A stretch of DNA of 64,000 nt from Archivesica marissinica (Eukaryota; Mollusca; Bivalvia; Venerida; Vesicomyidae): NCBI GenBank assembly GCA_014843695.1, contig CM026387.1, positions 64,349,842 to 64,413,841 on the forward strand. The letters are read 5' to 3'. Positions 1-10,100 of this stretch are shown one piece after another. Each line of letters begins with the position of its first letter. Positions within the stretch are counted from its first letter, which is position 1. A model generated the notes under the pieces. The model was given only the letters and a program-made list of their open reading frames with translations. It made no database searches and was not told where the DNA came from. The translations under genes were made by a program, and so were the position numbers.

Positions 1-381
1 AGACCCCCCAGTCCCCTCATATACAGGGTCTGGGGGTCTCGACATTGTGTCATGTAACACAATAGACTGAACATGTATGTGTGCTACAGAGGAGGAAAGA
101 ATCGCTACCATACATTAAGTGGTGTCACGATATTGCTGAAGTGTACAATGATATATTGCAATACGATCTCGTCATATTACAATACACATAACGATATATT
201 GCAATACGATCTCATCATATTATATGGGTAGTGACGATAAATAAACGTAAAACACACATTGCTTGCAGTACATAAATTTCAACTGTTATTTTGACCTCAT
301 AAATTTCGACGGTTAACTGGACCGTATAAATTTTGAGTGTCGTACCTAGTGCTCTTGTTATATGCCTTGTTAGTCAAGCAT
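1..381. other. AT-rich left flank with short duplications
   Basis: No gene seen. An approximately 30-bp segment containing ACGATATATTGCAATACGAT occurs twice (about 128-175 and 190-222 region). A plus-strand S1 SINE tail fragment (GACGATAAATAAACGTAAAA) lies near 233-258. Confidence 0.5.
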
Positions 382-383
382 CC

Positions 384-992
384 GTTAGATTGAACGTCCA
401 TGTATTTGCGATGTACCGTAATTTGTTAGATTGAACATCCATGTATTTGCGATGTACCGTAATTCGTTAGATTGAATGTCCATGTATTTGCGATGTACCA
501 TAATTCGTTAGATTGAATGTCCATGTATTTGCGATGTACCATAATTCGTTAGATTGAATATCCATGTATTTGCGATGTACCGTAATTCGTTAGATTGAAT
601 GTCCATGTATTTGCGATGTACCATAATTTGTTAGATTGAATGTCCATGTATTTGCGATGTACCGTAATTTGTTAGTTGAATGTCCATGTATTTGCGATGT
701 ACCATAATTTGTTAGATTGAATGTCCATGTATTTGCGATGTACCGTAATTTGTTAGTTGAATGTCCATGTATTTGCGATGTACCGTAATTCGTTAGATTG
801 AATGTCCATGTATTTGCGATGTACCATAATTTGTTAGTTGAATGTCCATGTATTTGCGATGTACCGTAATTCGTTAGATTGAATGTCCATGTATTTGCGA
901 TGTACCGTAATTTGTTAGTTGAATGTCCATGTATTTGCGATGTACCGTAATTCGTTAGATTGAACATCCATGTATTTGCGATGTACCGTAAT
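384..992. repeat. 41-bp minisatellite
   Basis: About 15 copies of a 41-bp unit starting GTTAGATTGAATGTCCATGT and containing TTTGCGATGTACCGTAATT. Some copies lack two bases (GTTAGTTGAA), giving 39 bp. A 28-bp duplication (TTTGTTTACAAAGTGCATAC) follows at about 1000-1055. Confidence 0.95.
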
Positions 993-1334
993 GTAAATTT
1001 GTTTACAAAGTGCATACATGTATATTTGTTTACAAAGTGCATACATGTATATTAATGTATTATTATTTGATGATTTTTACTGTTGTTTAATGTACATTAT
1101 TGGAGAGTGTACAAAATGGATGGGGATTGTGTCCTCTTATAAATAGTTTGGCATATTTTACCAAACTTTTCTGTCCGAATTGGCACCAACTGCTAAACCT
1201 CGCATTCCTGTTCAAAATGACTCATCATTACTCTAAACAGGTTGTTATCATGTCATTGTTACAAAACCAGTACATTACGTTACATTACCTTACCTTACAT
1301 TACCTAAGTGTTTGGTTAAGCGATGGAAGCTGCC

Positions 1335-1400
1335 CAGGAAAGGTGTTGTTGGGTAAACTGCCCGTCGCTCAAATTGGCAACCGGTAGCGACGTTAAAGAA
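1335..1400 (+). repeat. SINE tail fragment (S2-like)
   Basis: Sequence from GCCCAGGAAAGGTGTTGTTG to GGCAACCGGTAGCGACG corresponds to the reverse of the SINE tails at 4452 and 23970. No head remains. Confidence 0.55.
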
Positions 1401-1473
1401 AAAATAGCAAAGAAATTAAAGCACTTTTAGCACGTTTTATTAAAAAATGGTATTAAAAAACCGGAACACTCAC

Positions 1474-1905
1474 ATACACGGGACACTTGCATACATGGGA
1501 CACTCACTCACATACACAGGACACTTGCATACACGGGACACTCACTCACATGCATGGGACACTTGCATACACGGGACACTTGCATACACAGGACACTTGC
1601 ATACACGGGACACTTGCATACACGGGACACTTGCATACACAGGACACTTTTGGGGTTTTGGGGTTGTTGGGTGCATACACAGGACACTTGCATACATGGG
1701 ACACTTGCATACACGCGACACTCACTCGTATACACAGGACAATACAGGACCTCACATACACGGGACTCTCACATACACGGGACTCTCACATGACTTTCAT
1801 ATACACAGGAGACTCGCATACACAAGACACTCACATACACAAGACTCTCACATACACGGGATTCTCACATACATGTGACATTTGCATACACGAGACACTT
1901 GCATA
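1474..1905. repeat. 17-bp minisatellite, degenerate
   Basis: Repeats of GGACACTTGCATACACG and variants (GGACACTCACTCACATACA). The array is interrupted near 1650-1675. Overlapping open frames here are repeat by-products. Confidence 0.9.
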
Positions 1906-2025
1906 GTGCAATTTGTTTTTTTTTAACAGGAATACGGCTGACTTCAACGGACAAAACATGTTTTAAAATTATGCTGTAACTCTTTCATTGCCATTTGGGG
2001 AACAGTCAATACTATTGCCCCCCGA

Positions 2026-2093
2026 GATGCTGTGGACGACCCGATGAACTATTTTCCCAGAGGGCAATAGTTCATTGGGTCGTCCACAGCATC
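2026..2093. repeat. 26-bp inverted repeat (hairpin)
   Basis: Arms 2026-2051 and 2068-2093 pair with a single mismatch around a 16-nt loop (GATGCTGTGGACGACCCGAT... and its complement). It may be a compact MITE or its centre. The flanks also share TTGGGGAA-like sequence in inverse orientation. Confidence 0.8.
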
Positions 2094-2396
2094 GAAGTTC
2101 TAAAACACTACATTCCCCAACTGCCAATTGACGTATTACTGTTCTGTACTATACTAATGTTTACATCTGTTCGCATTCCATGAAACGGAAATGATAATTC
2201 GCGTTTTAATTGGTTCGATTTTTCATGTGATTAAAACCGAGGCAAAGCAAGTCACATGACCAGTCAAATTAAAGTACTATTGCGTGCGCGTGAAACTGTT
2301 TCATAGTCAAGCAGAACACTAGTCATATAGGAGAATGGGCAATAATTTGTAATATTTCGGAAATATTGACAAAACTTGTTCACAAATATTCCCTGT

Positions 2397-2630
2397 TTAA
2401 CCCTTTCCCTCATAGAAGCACCTCTTGACACCATTACCAATACGACGTACATTGACAATGTAGTAGCCAAAGCAATGTTCATAATATAGGCCAGAATCTC
2501 ATGTAGTCCCAGTAATATCTATGTATGAGATATATATGGCGACTACTTATCCACTGCATGATAGCTAAATGGCTGTCATTTGTATGGAGATATATTACAG
2601 TATATTAACCTAAATCTCTATGAAGAAAAG
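2397..2630. mobile_element. TTAA-type MITE, family C
   Basis: Begins TTAACCCTTTCCCTCATAG and contains segments repeated in inverse orientation at 10.77-11.49 kb (AGCACCTCTTGAC..., TAGCTAAATGGCTGTC..., CCTAAATCTCTATGAAG). The right TTAA terminus is lost. Confidence 0.65.
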
Positions 2631-2770
2631 GCTTATAATAAATAGAAATGAATCAAATGAAACCTCGAACCATCAATTTTTAAAGCTAAGACAGAATATT
2701 TACCCACATTACTAAATAATTAAAATCCCGGAAACATGAATAAAATAAAAGAATCGACTAACGAAGGCGA

Positions 2771-3057
2771 TTTTACGTTTATTTATCGTCGCTACCGGTT
2801 GCCCATATGAGCGACGCCTCCTGAAGAGATTAGTCATTTTAGATTTTTGGAGGATAGTACAATGGTACAGACAGAGACCCATTCCAGAGTCTCCTCTGGT
2901 TCTTTTACGTGCACGGTGTAAAGCACCGACACGAGACCTCGGTTTACCATCCCATCTGAAAGACTGTTAATTTTATTAGGGTCAGACGGTGGAATCAAAC
3001 CTGTGATCCCTGGATTACCGGTCTAGCGTATTAACACTGGACTACATATCCGTCTGT
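2771..3057 (-). mobile_element. tRNA-derived SINE, family S1
   Basis: Reverse complement of the full-length copy at 58660-58951. The tail (TTTTACGTTTATTTATCGTC) is at the left and the tRNA-like head with A and B box similarity at the right (TTAACACTGGACTACATATC). It is diverged, and no clean target duplication was seen. Confidence 0.85.
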
Positions 3058-3269
3058 TAATATGTAGGATAATGTAGGCCCTTTTCTAGTTATTCCTAAT
3101 ATTATCAGTAAATGCCTGACCTCGAGTTAAATTCTGATGCTCTACCCAAGAACCAATAAAGCAGAGTGGTAACCTGTGTTTATCAATGGGCTACATATAT
3201 ACTGGAACAACACTTGTATGTGGGTTTTGTGTAGGGAATGAATTATTGCTATGCTTCGGTAGTTATTAA

Positions 3270-3506
3270 TTAACCCTTTCAACCCCACAGGCCTCTAAAT
3301 AGGCTTATGAAAAGTGTAGATCCAGATGAGCCGGCTCGGTCTCATCAGGATCTGCACTTTTTTGCCAGTAATAATTATTACTATTTTTAGATAAAATTAC
3401 CCATTTTGATAAATGAACTGGTCCAAAGGTAATTTTCTTATTAATTTATTGGTCTGAAAATATCACGCACCAGTCCATGTCAGTTACTTGGGGTTGAATG
3501 GGTTAA
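3270..3506. mobile_element. TTAA-flanked MITE, family A (piggyBac-like)
   Basis: A 237-bp element with ends TTAACCCTTTCAACCCC and GGGGTTGAATGGGTTAA, i.e. TTAA target duplication plus CCC-starting terminal inverted repeats, the pattern of piggyBac derivatives. Related copies lie at 5369, 14419 and 31703. Confidence 0.85.
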
Positions 3507-3639
3507 ATAGCAGATTATTTTTGTTTGACATCATCACCTCAGATATTGAAATCAAGGGAACTCCCATCCCCATTTTGGACAACATACTGCCCTTACTTTG
3601 GTGCATAAATTAGACTTAGTTTATACAAATTTACTTTAG

Positions 3640-3830
3640 CTCAATTGCAAAACAAGTTCTTGCAATTTATATTAATCGCTCTCGAGACCTCATTCCTGAT
3701 GGAATTCATCGCCACGAGGCAACGTGAAATTTAAATGCCTTGCCTAAGGGCATAATCGTAACAGCTCTGCAGGGCTTGAACTCTGAACCTTTCACGCCCC
3801 GCTGGAGCTGTTACGATTGTGCCATTTAGA
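3640..3830 (-). mobile_element. tRNA-derived SINE, family S3
   Basis: Contains the S3 landmarks in reverse: GCAAAACAAGTTCTTGCAA tail, CTCGAGACCTCATTCCTGAT, AAATGCCTTGCCTAAGGGC and the B-box region GGGCTTGAACTC. The head end is rearranged. Confidence 0.8.
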
Positions 3831-4206
3831 CTGGGATTATTATCAAACGTGTAGCTATCATGGCAGTTATTAATGTATTTATTATCACAGATTGCTTTTG
3901 CCAATGCTATCGAGTACAATCGTCAAGAACATTTACCTTCTAAACATATCGTATCTAGAGGACCCCTGTTTCTACTCGCATCCACAATCCTACACATTCA
4001 TTTAACATAGAATCTATGGTGATTGGTTGTAAATTTATTATAAACAGATAATTTATTGATATATACATTTTATTATTATATATATTTGGATTTTGTTTTG
4101 TTTTGTTTTGAAAATGATATAATTAATTATAACAATAATGTTACAATTAAAAGATGAAATAAAAGTTGCGAGTCTTGTGTTTCATTTGATAAATGGCTAT
4201 TTTTAT

Positions 4207-4453
4207 TTACCCCATTTCATTCTGGATACCGTTCAAACAGTATTTGCAAAGAACATAGAGCCAGATCAGCCGCCACGGAAATTGCCGTCTGATCAGGCTC
4301 TATGTCGTTTGCTATTCAGATGATCTTGCCAAGACACTTGGCTATGTAGCAAACAACATAGATCCTGATCAGCACGCAGCGTGACGCTGTGGCTGATCTG
4401 GATCTATGTTGTTTGCAAAAGCCTTTAAATGTATCCAGAATGAAATGGGTTAA
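4207..4453. mobile_element. TTAA-type MITE, family B
   Basis: Ends CCCCATTTCATTCTGGATAC and GTATCCAGAATGAAATGGG then TTAA. The interior has several imperfect palindromes around GATCAG and ATAGATCCTGATCAG. The left TTAA is mutated to TTAC. Copies at 13094, 21662 and 62193. Confidence 0.85.
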
Positions 4454-4680
4454 TGTTGCTACCGGTTTCCCATTTGAGCAACGAACAGTTTACCTAACAA
4501 CACTTTCCTAGGCAGGTTTCAGCGGTTAACCAGTATTTTGTGCACCAACCTCCGTAAGAAACTGTCAACTTTTTCATATAAATAAGACATGGTCTGAGCG
4601 GGGGCTCAAACCCGTGACCATCGATGATGATAGGTTACAGTGGTCGGTGACCATAACCACTTCACCACAGGGGCAGACGC
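4454..4680 (-). mobile_element. tRNA-derived SINE, family S2
   Basis: Inserted directly beside the MITE end. Reverse of a tRNA-Ser/Leu-like head (GGGCTCAAACCCGTGACCAT B box) with a body containing AGCGGTTAACCAGTATTTTG. The same family occurs at 23945-24185. Confidence 0.75.
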
Positions 4681-4762
4681 TTGTGTATTCGAAAAACATG
4701 AAAGATTTCATACTTGGCCTGATCATGCTTAATGTGTATGTACAAAATACCCCGTCATTTAT

Positions 4763-5070
4763 AGACGGGTCTGGTTCAGTGGGTAACGCATTGGACTGCA
4801 AATCCAGGTTTGAACTCCCATCTGACCCTTACATTCAGACGGGTCTGGTTCAGTGGGTAACGTGAACTGCAAATTCAGATATGAACTCCCATCTGACCCG
4901 TATAATATTAAGATGGGACTATAAACCGAGGTATCATGTATCGGTGCTATACACCGGGTATGTAAAAAACAAGGGATGTTTCTGGAATTGAAGTGTCCTC
5001 TGTATTTTGCACTATCCTCCAAAAAATACCTCTGGTGGCATCACCCGATTAACCAGGATTGGGCAAATAA
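4763..5070 (+). mobile_element. SINE with two tandem tRNA-like heads
   Basis: Two head copies in a row, each starting GACGGGTCTGGTTCAGTGGG with GACTGCAAATCC- or AACTGCAAATTC-like middles and GAACTCCCATCTGACCC. An S1-like body follows (GATGGGACTATAAACCGAGG ...). The heads resemble tRNA but lack pairing acceptor stems, so they are not tRNA genes. Confidence 0.75.
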
Positions 5071-5109
5071 ATATATTAAAAAAACACACATACTCCAAAC
5101 GAAATATAA

Positions 5110-5335
5110 CAAAATTGTGGTAAAAATCAAACTATTTTACAACGATTGCGAAACAAGTTCTAACAACTTATATTAATCACTCTTGTTGGCGCGGATGAAA
5201 GCGTATATGTGGTAATTCGTGTGGGAGGAAACCCACCTGTTCGATCTGGCGACCACCCATCTCACATACTTCCCAGTCAGAGGATCGAATCCGGGTTGCA
5301 TTGGCGAGAAGCGAGCGCGCTAAACGAACAGCCTG
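5110..5335 (-). mobile_element. tRNA-derived SINE, family S4
   Basis: Tail TTTTACAACGATTGCGAAAC, body GTGGGAGGAAACCCACCTG, B box GGATCGAATCCGGGTTGC, and head GAAGCGAGCGCGCTAAACG, all in reverse. Confidence 0.85.
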
Positions 5336-5368
5336 GGGTAAGAACCATTTCCCCAAACCCCAATTTAT

Positions 5369-5580
5369 TTAACCCATTCAAGTAACTGACATGGACTGGT
5401 GCATGATATATTTAGACCAATAAATTAATAAGAAAATTACCTTTGGACCAGTTCATTTATCAAAATGGGTAATTTTATCTAAAAATAGTAATAATTATTA
5501 CTGGCAAAAATTGTGAGCCAAGCCGGCTCATCTGGATCTACACTTTTTGTAAGTCTATTTAGAGCATGTAGTGTTACATG
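5369..5580. mobile_element. TTAA-flanked MITE, family A, right end lost
   Basis: Starts TTAACCCATTCAAGTAACTG, the inverse of the 3270-3506 copy. The distal terminus is replaced by unrelated sequence after TAAGTCTATTTAGAG. Confidence 0.8.
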
Positions 5581-5845
5581 CTTCCTGCCAAGTTTGGTGA
5601 AAATCCAACAAGAGGTTATGTAGATGAAGCGAGGACAGGTTAATCAGACAGACGGCAAAGGCATTAGGGGAGACATAATACTATATGACTTGTATTGTCC
5701 AAATTGACTGGCAAGTTCCAAAACAACATCAAACACTTGATGTATTCAAATATTTAATTGAATCAGATTATCCTAAAACCGTGCTATGTCTCACTTACGA
5801 CAAATCTGGGCGAGACAAAAGCCATACATTGCTGGCAGACCTGTA

Positions 5846-6026
5846 TACAGTCAAACCTGTCTTAAGCAGCCAGCCAAGGGAATCGCAGAATGTGGCTGTT
5901 TAGCACAGGTGGCTGCTTAATAGAGATAAAAAGTATCATAAACAGAAAATTGGGTATCTGGAAACTGGCTGCTTAATACAGGTTTCCTGCTTAATGGAGG
6001 TGACCACTAACACAGGTGCTACTGTA
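5846..6026. mobile_element. TA-flanked MITE with CAGTCAAACCTGT ends
   Basis: TA|CAGTCAAACCTGTCTTAAGC at the left and a degraded ACAGGTGCTACTG|TA at the right. The interior has repeated GGCTGCTTAATA motifs. TA target sites suggest a Tc1/mariner derivative. Copies at 17263 and 30768. Confidence 0.8.
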
Positions 6027-6195
6027 AACTCAAAACACACAATGACATAGACATGACACTGTGAATCAGTTAAAGTTATCACAAATTATACAATGCATTA
6101 AACATAAAATCTTTTTCAATACCATAATAACATGGGATAATTTACCCTAAACACGCATGATCAATTTCAAGGATATATCTAAAGTAGTTAGTTTA

Positions 6196-6375
6196 TTTTA
6201 AGTTCTTATAACCTTAGATAAATTGCTCTCTAGACCTCATCCCTGATAGAATTCATCGCCGTGAGGGAGTGAGAAAGGGCAATGTGGTATTAAAGGGCAC
6301 AATTACGGTTACAGCTGGGCTCGAATTCGGGGCCCTCTCACACTTGAAGCGGACAAACTACCACTGCAATATCAC
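6196..6375 (-). mobile_element. SINE, family S3
   Basis: Contains TAAATTGCTCTCTAGACCTC, TGATAGAATTCATCGCC and the reverse B box GGGCTCGAATTCGG. Moderately diverged. Confidence 0.7.
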
Positions 6376-6660
6376 GAATTCCTAAAGTAGTTCATACATA
6401 AACAAGAAGCTAATTGTTGTGTCCGCACCAATACCAGGGTCAGAGGTTATACTTGATCTCAAGCTTCCGATTGGACCAGGTGCGTGTAAACCTAAGAATC
6501 AACCAATCAAATTACTTGAGCTCCACTTTGAGATCTGAGAAGTGTTACAATTATTTTTTATGTTATGTCGACAACACCATCCCGAAGAGCAGTATGATTA
6601 AAGGGTAAACATAGATGATGATCCATCATGTCATGGCGAGCCCCCACCCCCAGGGGAGGC

Positions 6661-7030
6661 TATCACAATTACACATTGGATTTAGTCACAGAAAGCAAAA
6701 CATGTCTTATTAAAGATATGACATCAAGTCAGTCCTACATTAAACATCATCCAAATAATCAAGGTTAAGTCTAGGAAATTCTACAGTCTGTTACATCGGA
6801 TTTAGTCACAGAGAGCTAAAAATGTCTTCTTAAAGATATGACATCAAGTCAGTCCTACATTAAACATCATCCAAATAATCAAGGTTAAGTCTTGGAGATA
6901 TCACAATTACACATCGGATTTAGTCACAGAGAGCAAAAAAAATGTATTCTTAAAAATCATGACATCAAGTCAGTCCTACATCAAACATCATCCAAATAAT
7001 CAAGGTTAAGTCTAGGAAATTCCACAGTCT
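6661..7030. repeat. ~120-bp tandem triplication of the QRSL1 3' end
   Basis: Three copies of a unit with GATTTAGTCACAGA, TATGACATCAAGTCAGTCCT and AACATCATCCAAATAATCAA. The third copy contains the last 17 codons, stop and proximal 3' UTR of QRSL1. The other two lie downstream of the stop. Confidence 0.9.
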
Positions 7031-7150
7031 GTTCAATCCACTTAGCAGCAGCTAGCATTTTATGATCACGGAACTTCCGCCCGATGATCTGTAAGCTTAT
7101 CGGCAGTCCAGACGGTGAAACTTTCACTGGTATTGACACAGCTGGAACAC
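6981..7150 (-). CDS. QRSL1: QRSL1 terminal exon and stop codon
   Basis: Acceptor TTACATTTAG. Encodes [20 protein letters not shown] and a C-terminus ending NLDYLDDV then TGA at 6983-6981. The final 17 codons and the beginning of the 3' UTR recur twice more downstream as a ~120-bp tandem duplication (6661-6980). A polyadenylation signal is not obvious. Confidence 0.93.
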
Positions 7151-10100
7151 CTAAATGTAATAACATATTTGATTACACACACATCATAAATGCAGCACAA
7201 ATACATGTTGTAGTCTTCTGTGTGATACCAGATCATGCATCATATCGGACGTTTACAGAATCCGTATCATAGCAATAGCCGGACTACTTTTTCTCGCTTT
7301 TACACAAAATGATGAACATACAGAAAACCAGCATTCTAGGCATAATTAAATAATCATACAGACCTCTATTAGCATGCACTGTAACTAGGCGTAATTAAAT
7401 ATTATACAGACCTCTAATAGCATGTACTGTAACTAGACGTAATTAAATATTATACAGACCTCTAATAGCATGTACTGTAACTGGGCGTAATTAAATATTA
7501 TACACACCTCTAATAGCATGTACTGTAACTAGACGTAATTAAATATTATACAGACCTCTAATAGCATACACTGTAACTAGACTTAATTAAATATTATACA
7601 GACCTCTAATAGCATACACTGTAACTAGACGTAATTAAATATTATACAGACCTCTAATAGCATCTACTATAACTAGACTTAATTAAATATTATACAGACT
7701 TCTAATAGCATGTACTGTAACTGGGCGTAATTAAATATTATACAGACCTCTAATAGCATGTACGTAACTAGGCTAATTAAATATATACAGACCTCTAATG
7801 CATTACTATAACTAGACTATAATTATACAGACCTCATGCATGCACTGTAACTAGGCGTAATTAAATATTATACAGACTCTAATAGCATGTACTGTAACTA
7901 GACGTAATTAAATATTATACAGACCTCTAATAGCATGTACTGTAACTGGGCTAATTAAATATTATACACACCTCTAATAGCATGTACTGTAACTAGACTT
8001 AATTAAATATTATACAGACCTCTAATAGCATATACTGTAACTAGACTTAATTAAATATTATACAGACCTCTAATAGCATGCACTATAACTAGACTTAATT
8101 AAATATTATACAGACCTCTAATAGCATGTACTATAACTAGACTTAATTAAATATTATACAGACCTCTAATAGCATGTACTATAACTAGACTTAATTAAAT
8201 ATTATACAGACCTCTAATAGCATGCACTATAACTAGACGTAATTAAATATTATACAGACCTCTAATAGCATGTACTATAACTAGACTTAATTAAATATTA
8301 TACAGACCTCTAATAGCATGTACTATATAACTAAACTTAATTAAATATTATACAGACCTCTAATAGCATGTACTATAACTAGACTTAATTAAATATTATA
8401 CAGACCTCTAATAGCATGTACTATAACTAGACTTAATTAAATATTATACAGACCTCTAATAGCATTTACTATAACTAAACTTAATTAAATATTATACAGA
8501 CCTCTAATAGCATGCACTATAACTAGACTTAATTAAATATTATACAGACCTCTAATAGCATGTACTGTAACTAAATTGAGCGTAAATGTCTTCACAGACA
8601 CTGTGGCTCGGCCCATTTTTGCTTTCTTTGCATATATTGTTATGTAGATTCTGTGTCATGATAGAGCAAAATAAAATATGACTAAACAAAGACACTACAT
8701 TCCTAATTCTAGATTTTCTAGTTTTTCCATCAGTGTCTATTTTTCCAAGCAATTTACTAGCAGTGACATCACAGGAAATATTGAGTAGGAAATATATTCC
8801 GTACAGAAAGAAAAATGAGTACTTAACGTGACTGTTGGTAATGTTTTAAGGAGGGATTTATTATAACAGGATTATTAGGTTACTCTTTTGATACTTGATT
8901 TTGTATTGTACTCTTGTGGGGCGATTCAAGGCTACGCCTCTTGTATGATATTGTCTGAATCACTCCACTTGAGTGCAAAACGAAATCTGTATCAAATGAT
9001 TAATCTAATAATATGAATTTGACCAACGCCAGCTCACCTGCCAAGTTTACAGGCTGTGTAAACACATCTTGTTCAGCAATGCGGGTTCGGTTATCTGCCT
9101 TGGAGAACAAGCTGTACGCAGGGGCCACCGATAATGTCGTAGGGGTTAGTAAGACATCGATCCCAGAAGCATAAACATTTTCAAAGTCCTCGCTGATCAG
9201 CCGCCTCACTCTCAAAGCTTTCTTAAAATATTGCTCATAGTTCCTAGATAATATAAGAACTGTTTGTAAATATAAGAATAGTTTGTAAACATAAGGACAG
9301 TTTGTAAATATAAGTATAGTTTGTAAATATAAGAACTGTTTGTAAATACAATAACTGTTTGTACATATAAGTATAGTTTGTAAACATAAGAACTGTTTGT
9401 AAATATAAGAATAGTTTGTAAACATAAGGACAGTTTGTAAATATAAGTATAGTTTGTAAACATAAGGACAGTTTGTAAATATAAGTATAGTTTGTAAACA
9501 TAAGGACAGTTTGTAAACATAAGGACAGTTTGTAAATATAAGGACAGTTTGTAAATATAAGTATAGTTTGTAAACATAAGGACAGTTTGTAAATATAAGT
9601 ATAGTTTGTAAATATAAGGACAGTTTGTAAATATAAGTATAGTTTGTAAACATAAGAACTGTTTGTAAATATAAGAATAGTTTGTAAACATAAGGACAGT
9701 TTGTAAATATAAGTATAGTTTGTAAACATAAGGACAGTTTGTAAATATAAGTATAGTTTGTAAACATAAGGACAGTTTGTAAACATAAGGACAGTTTGTA
9801 AATATAAGTATAGTTTGTAAATATAAGGACAGTTTGTAAATATAAGTATAGTTTGTAAACATAAGGACAGTTTGTAAATATAAGTATAGTTTGTAAACAT
9901 AAGGACAGTTTGTAAATATAAGTATAGTTTGTAAACATAAGAACTGTTTGTAAATATAAGAATAGTTTGTAAACATAAGGACAGTTTGTAAATATAAGTA
10001 TAGTTTGTAAATACAAGAACTGTTTGTACATATAAGAACAGTTTGTAAATATAAGAACTGTTTATAAATATGAGAACAGTTTGTAGATATGAGAACAATT

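Noticed and set aside
1447..1906. Histidine-rich repeat proteins
   Set aside because: Degenerate 17-bp minisatellite giving open frames on both strands.
5685..5903. 72-codon plus-strand gene
   Set aside because: The end overlaps a TA-flanked MITE and no family resemblance is visible.
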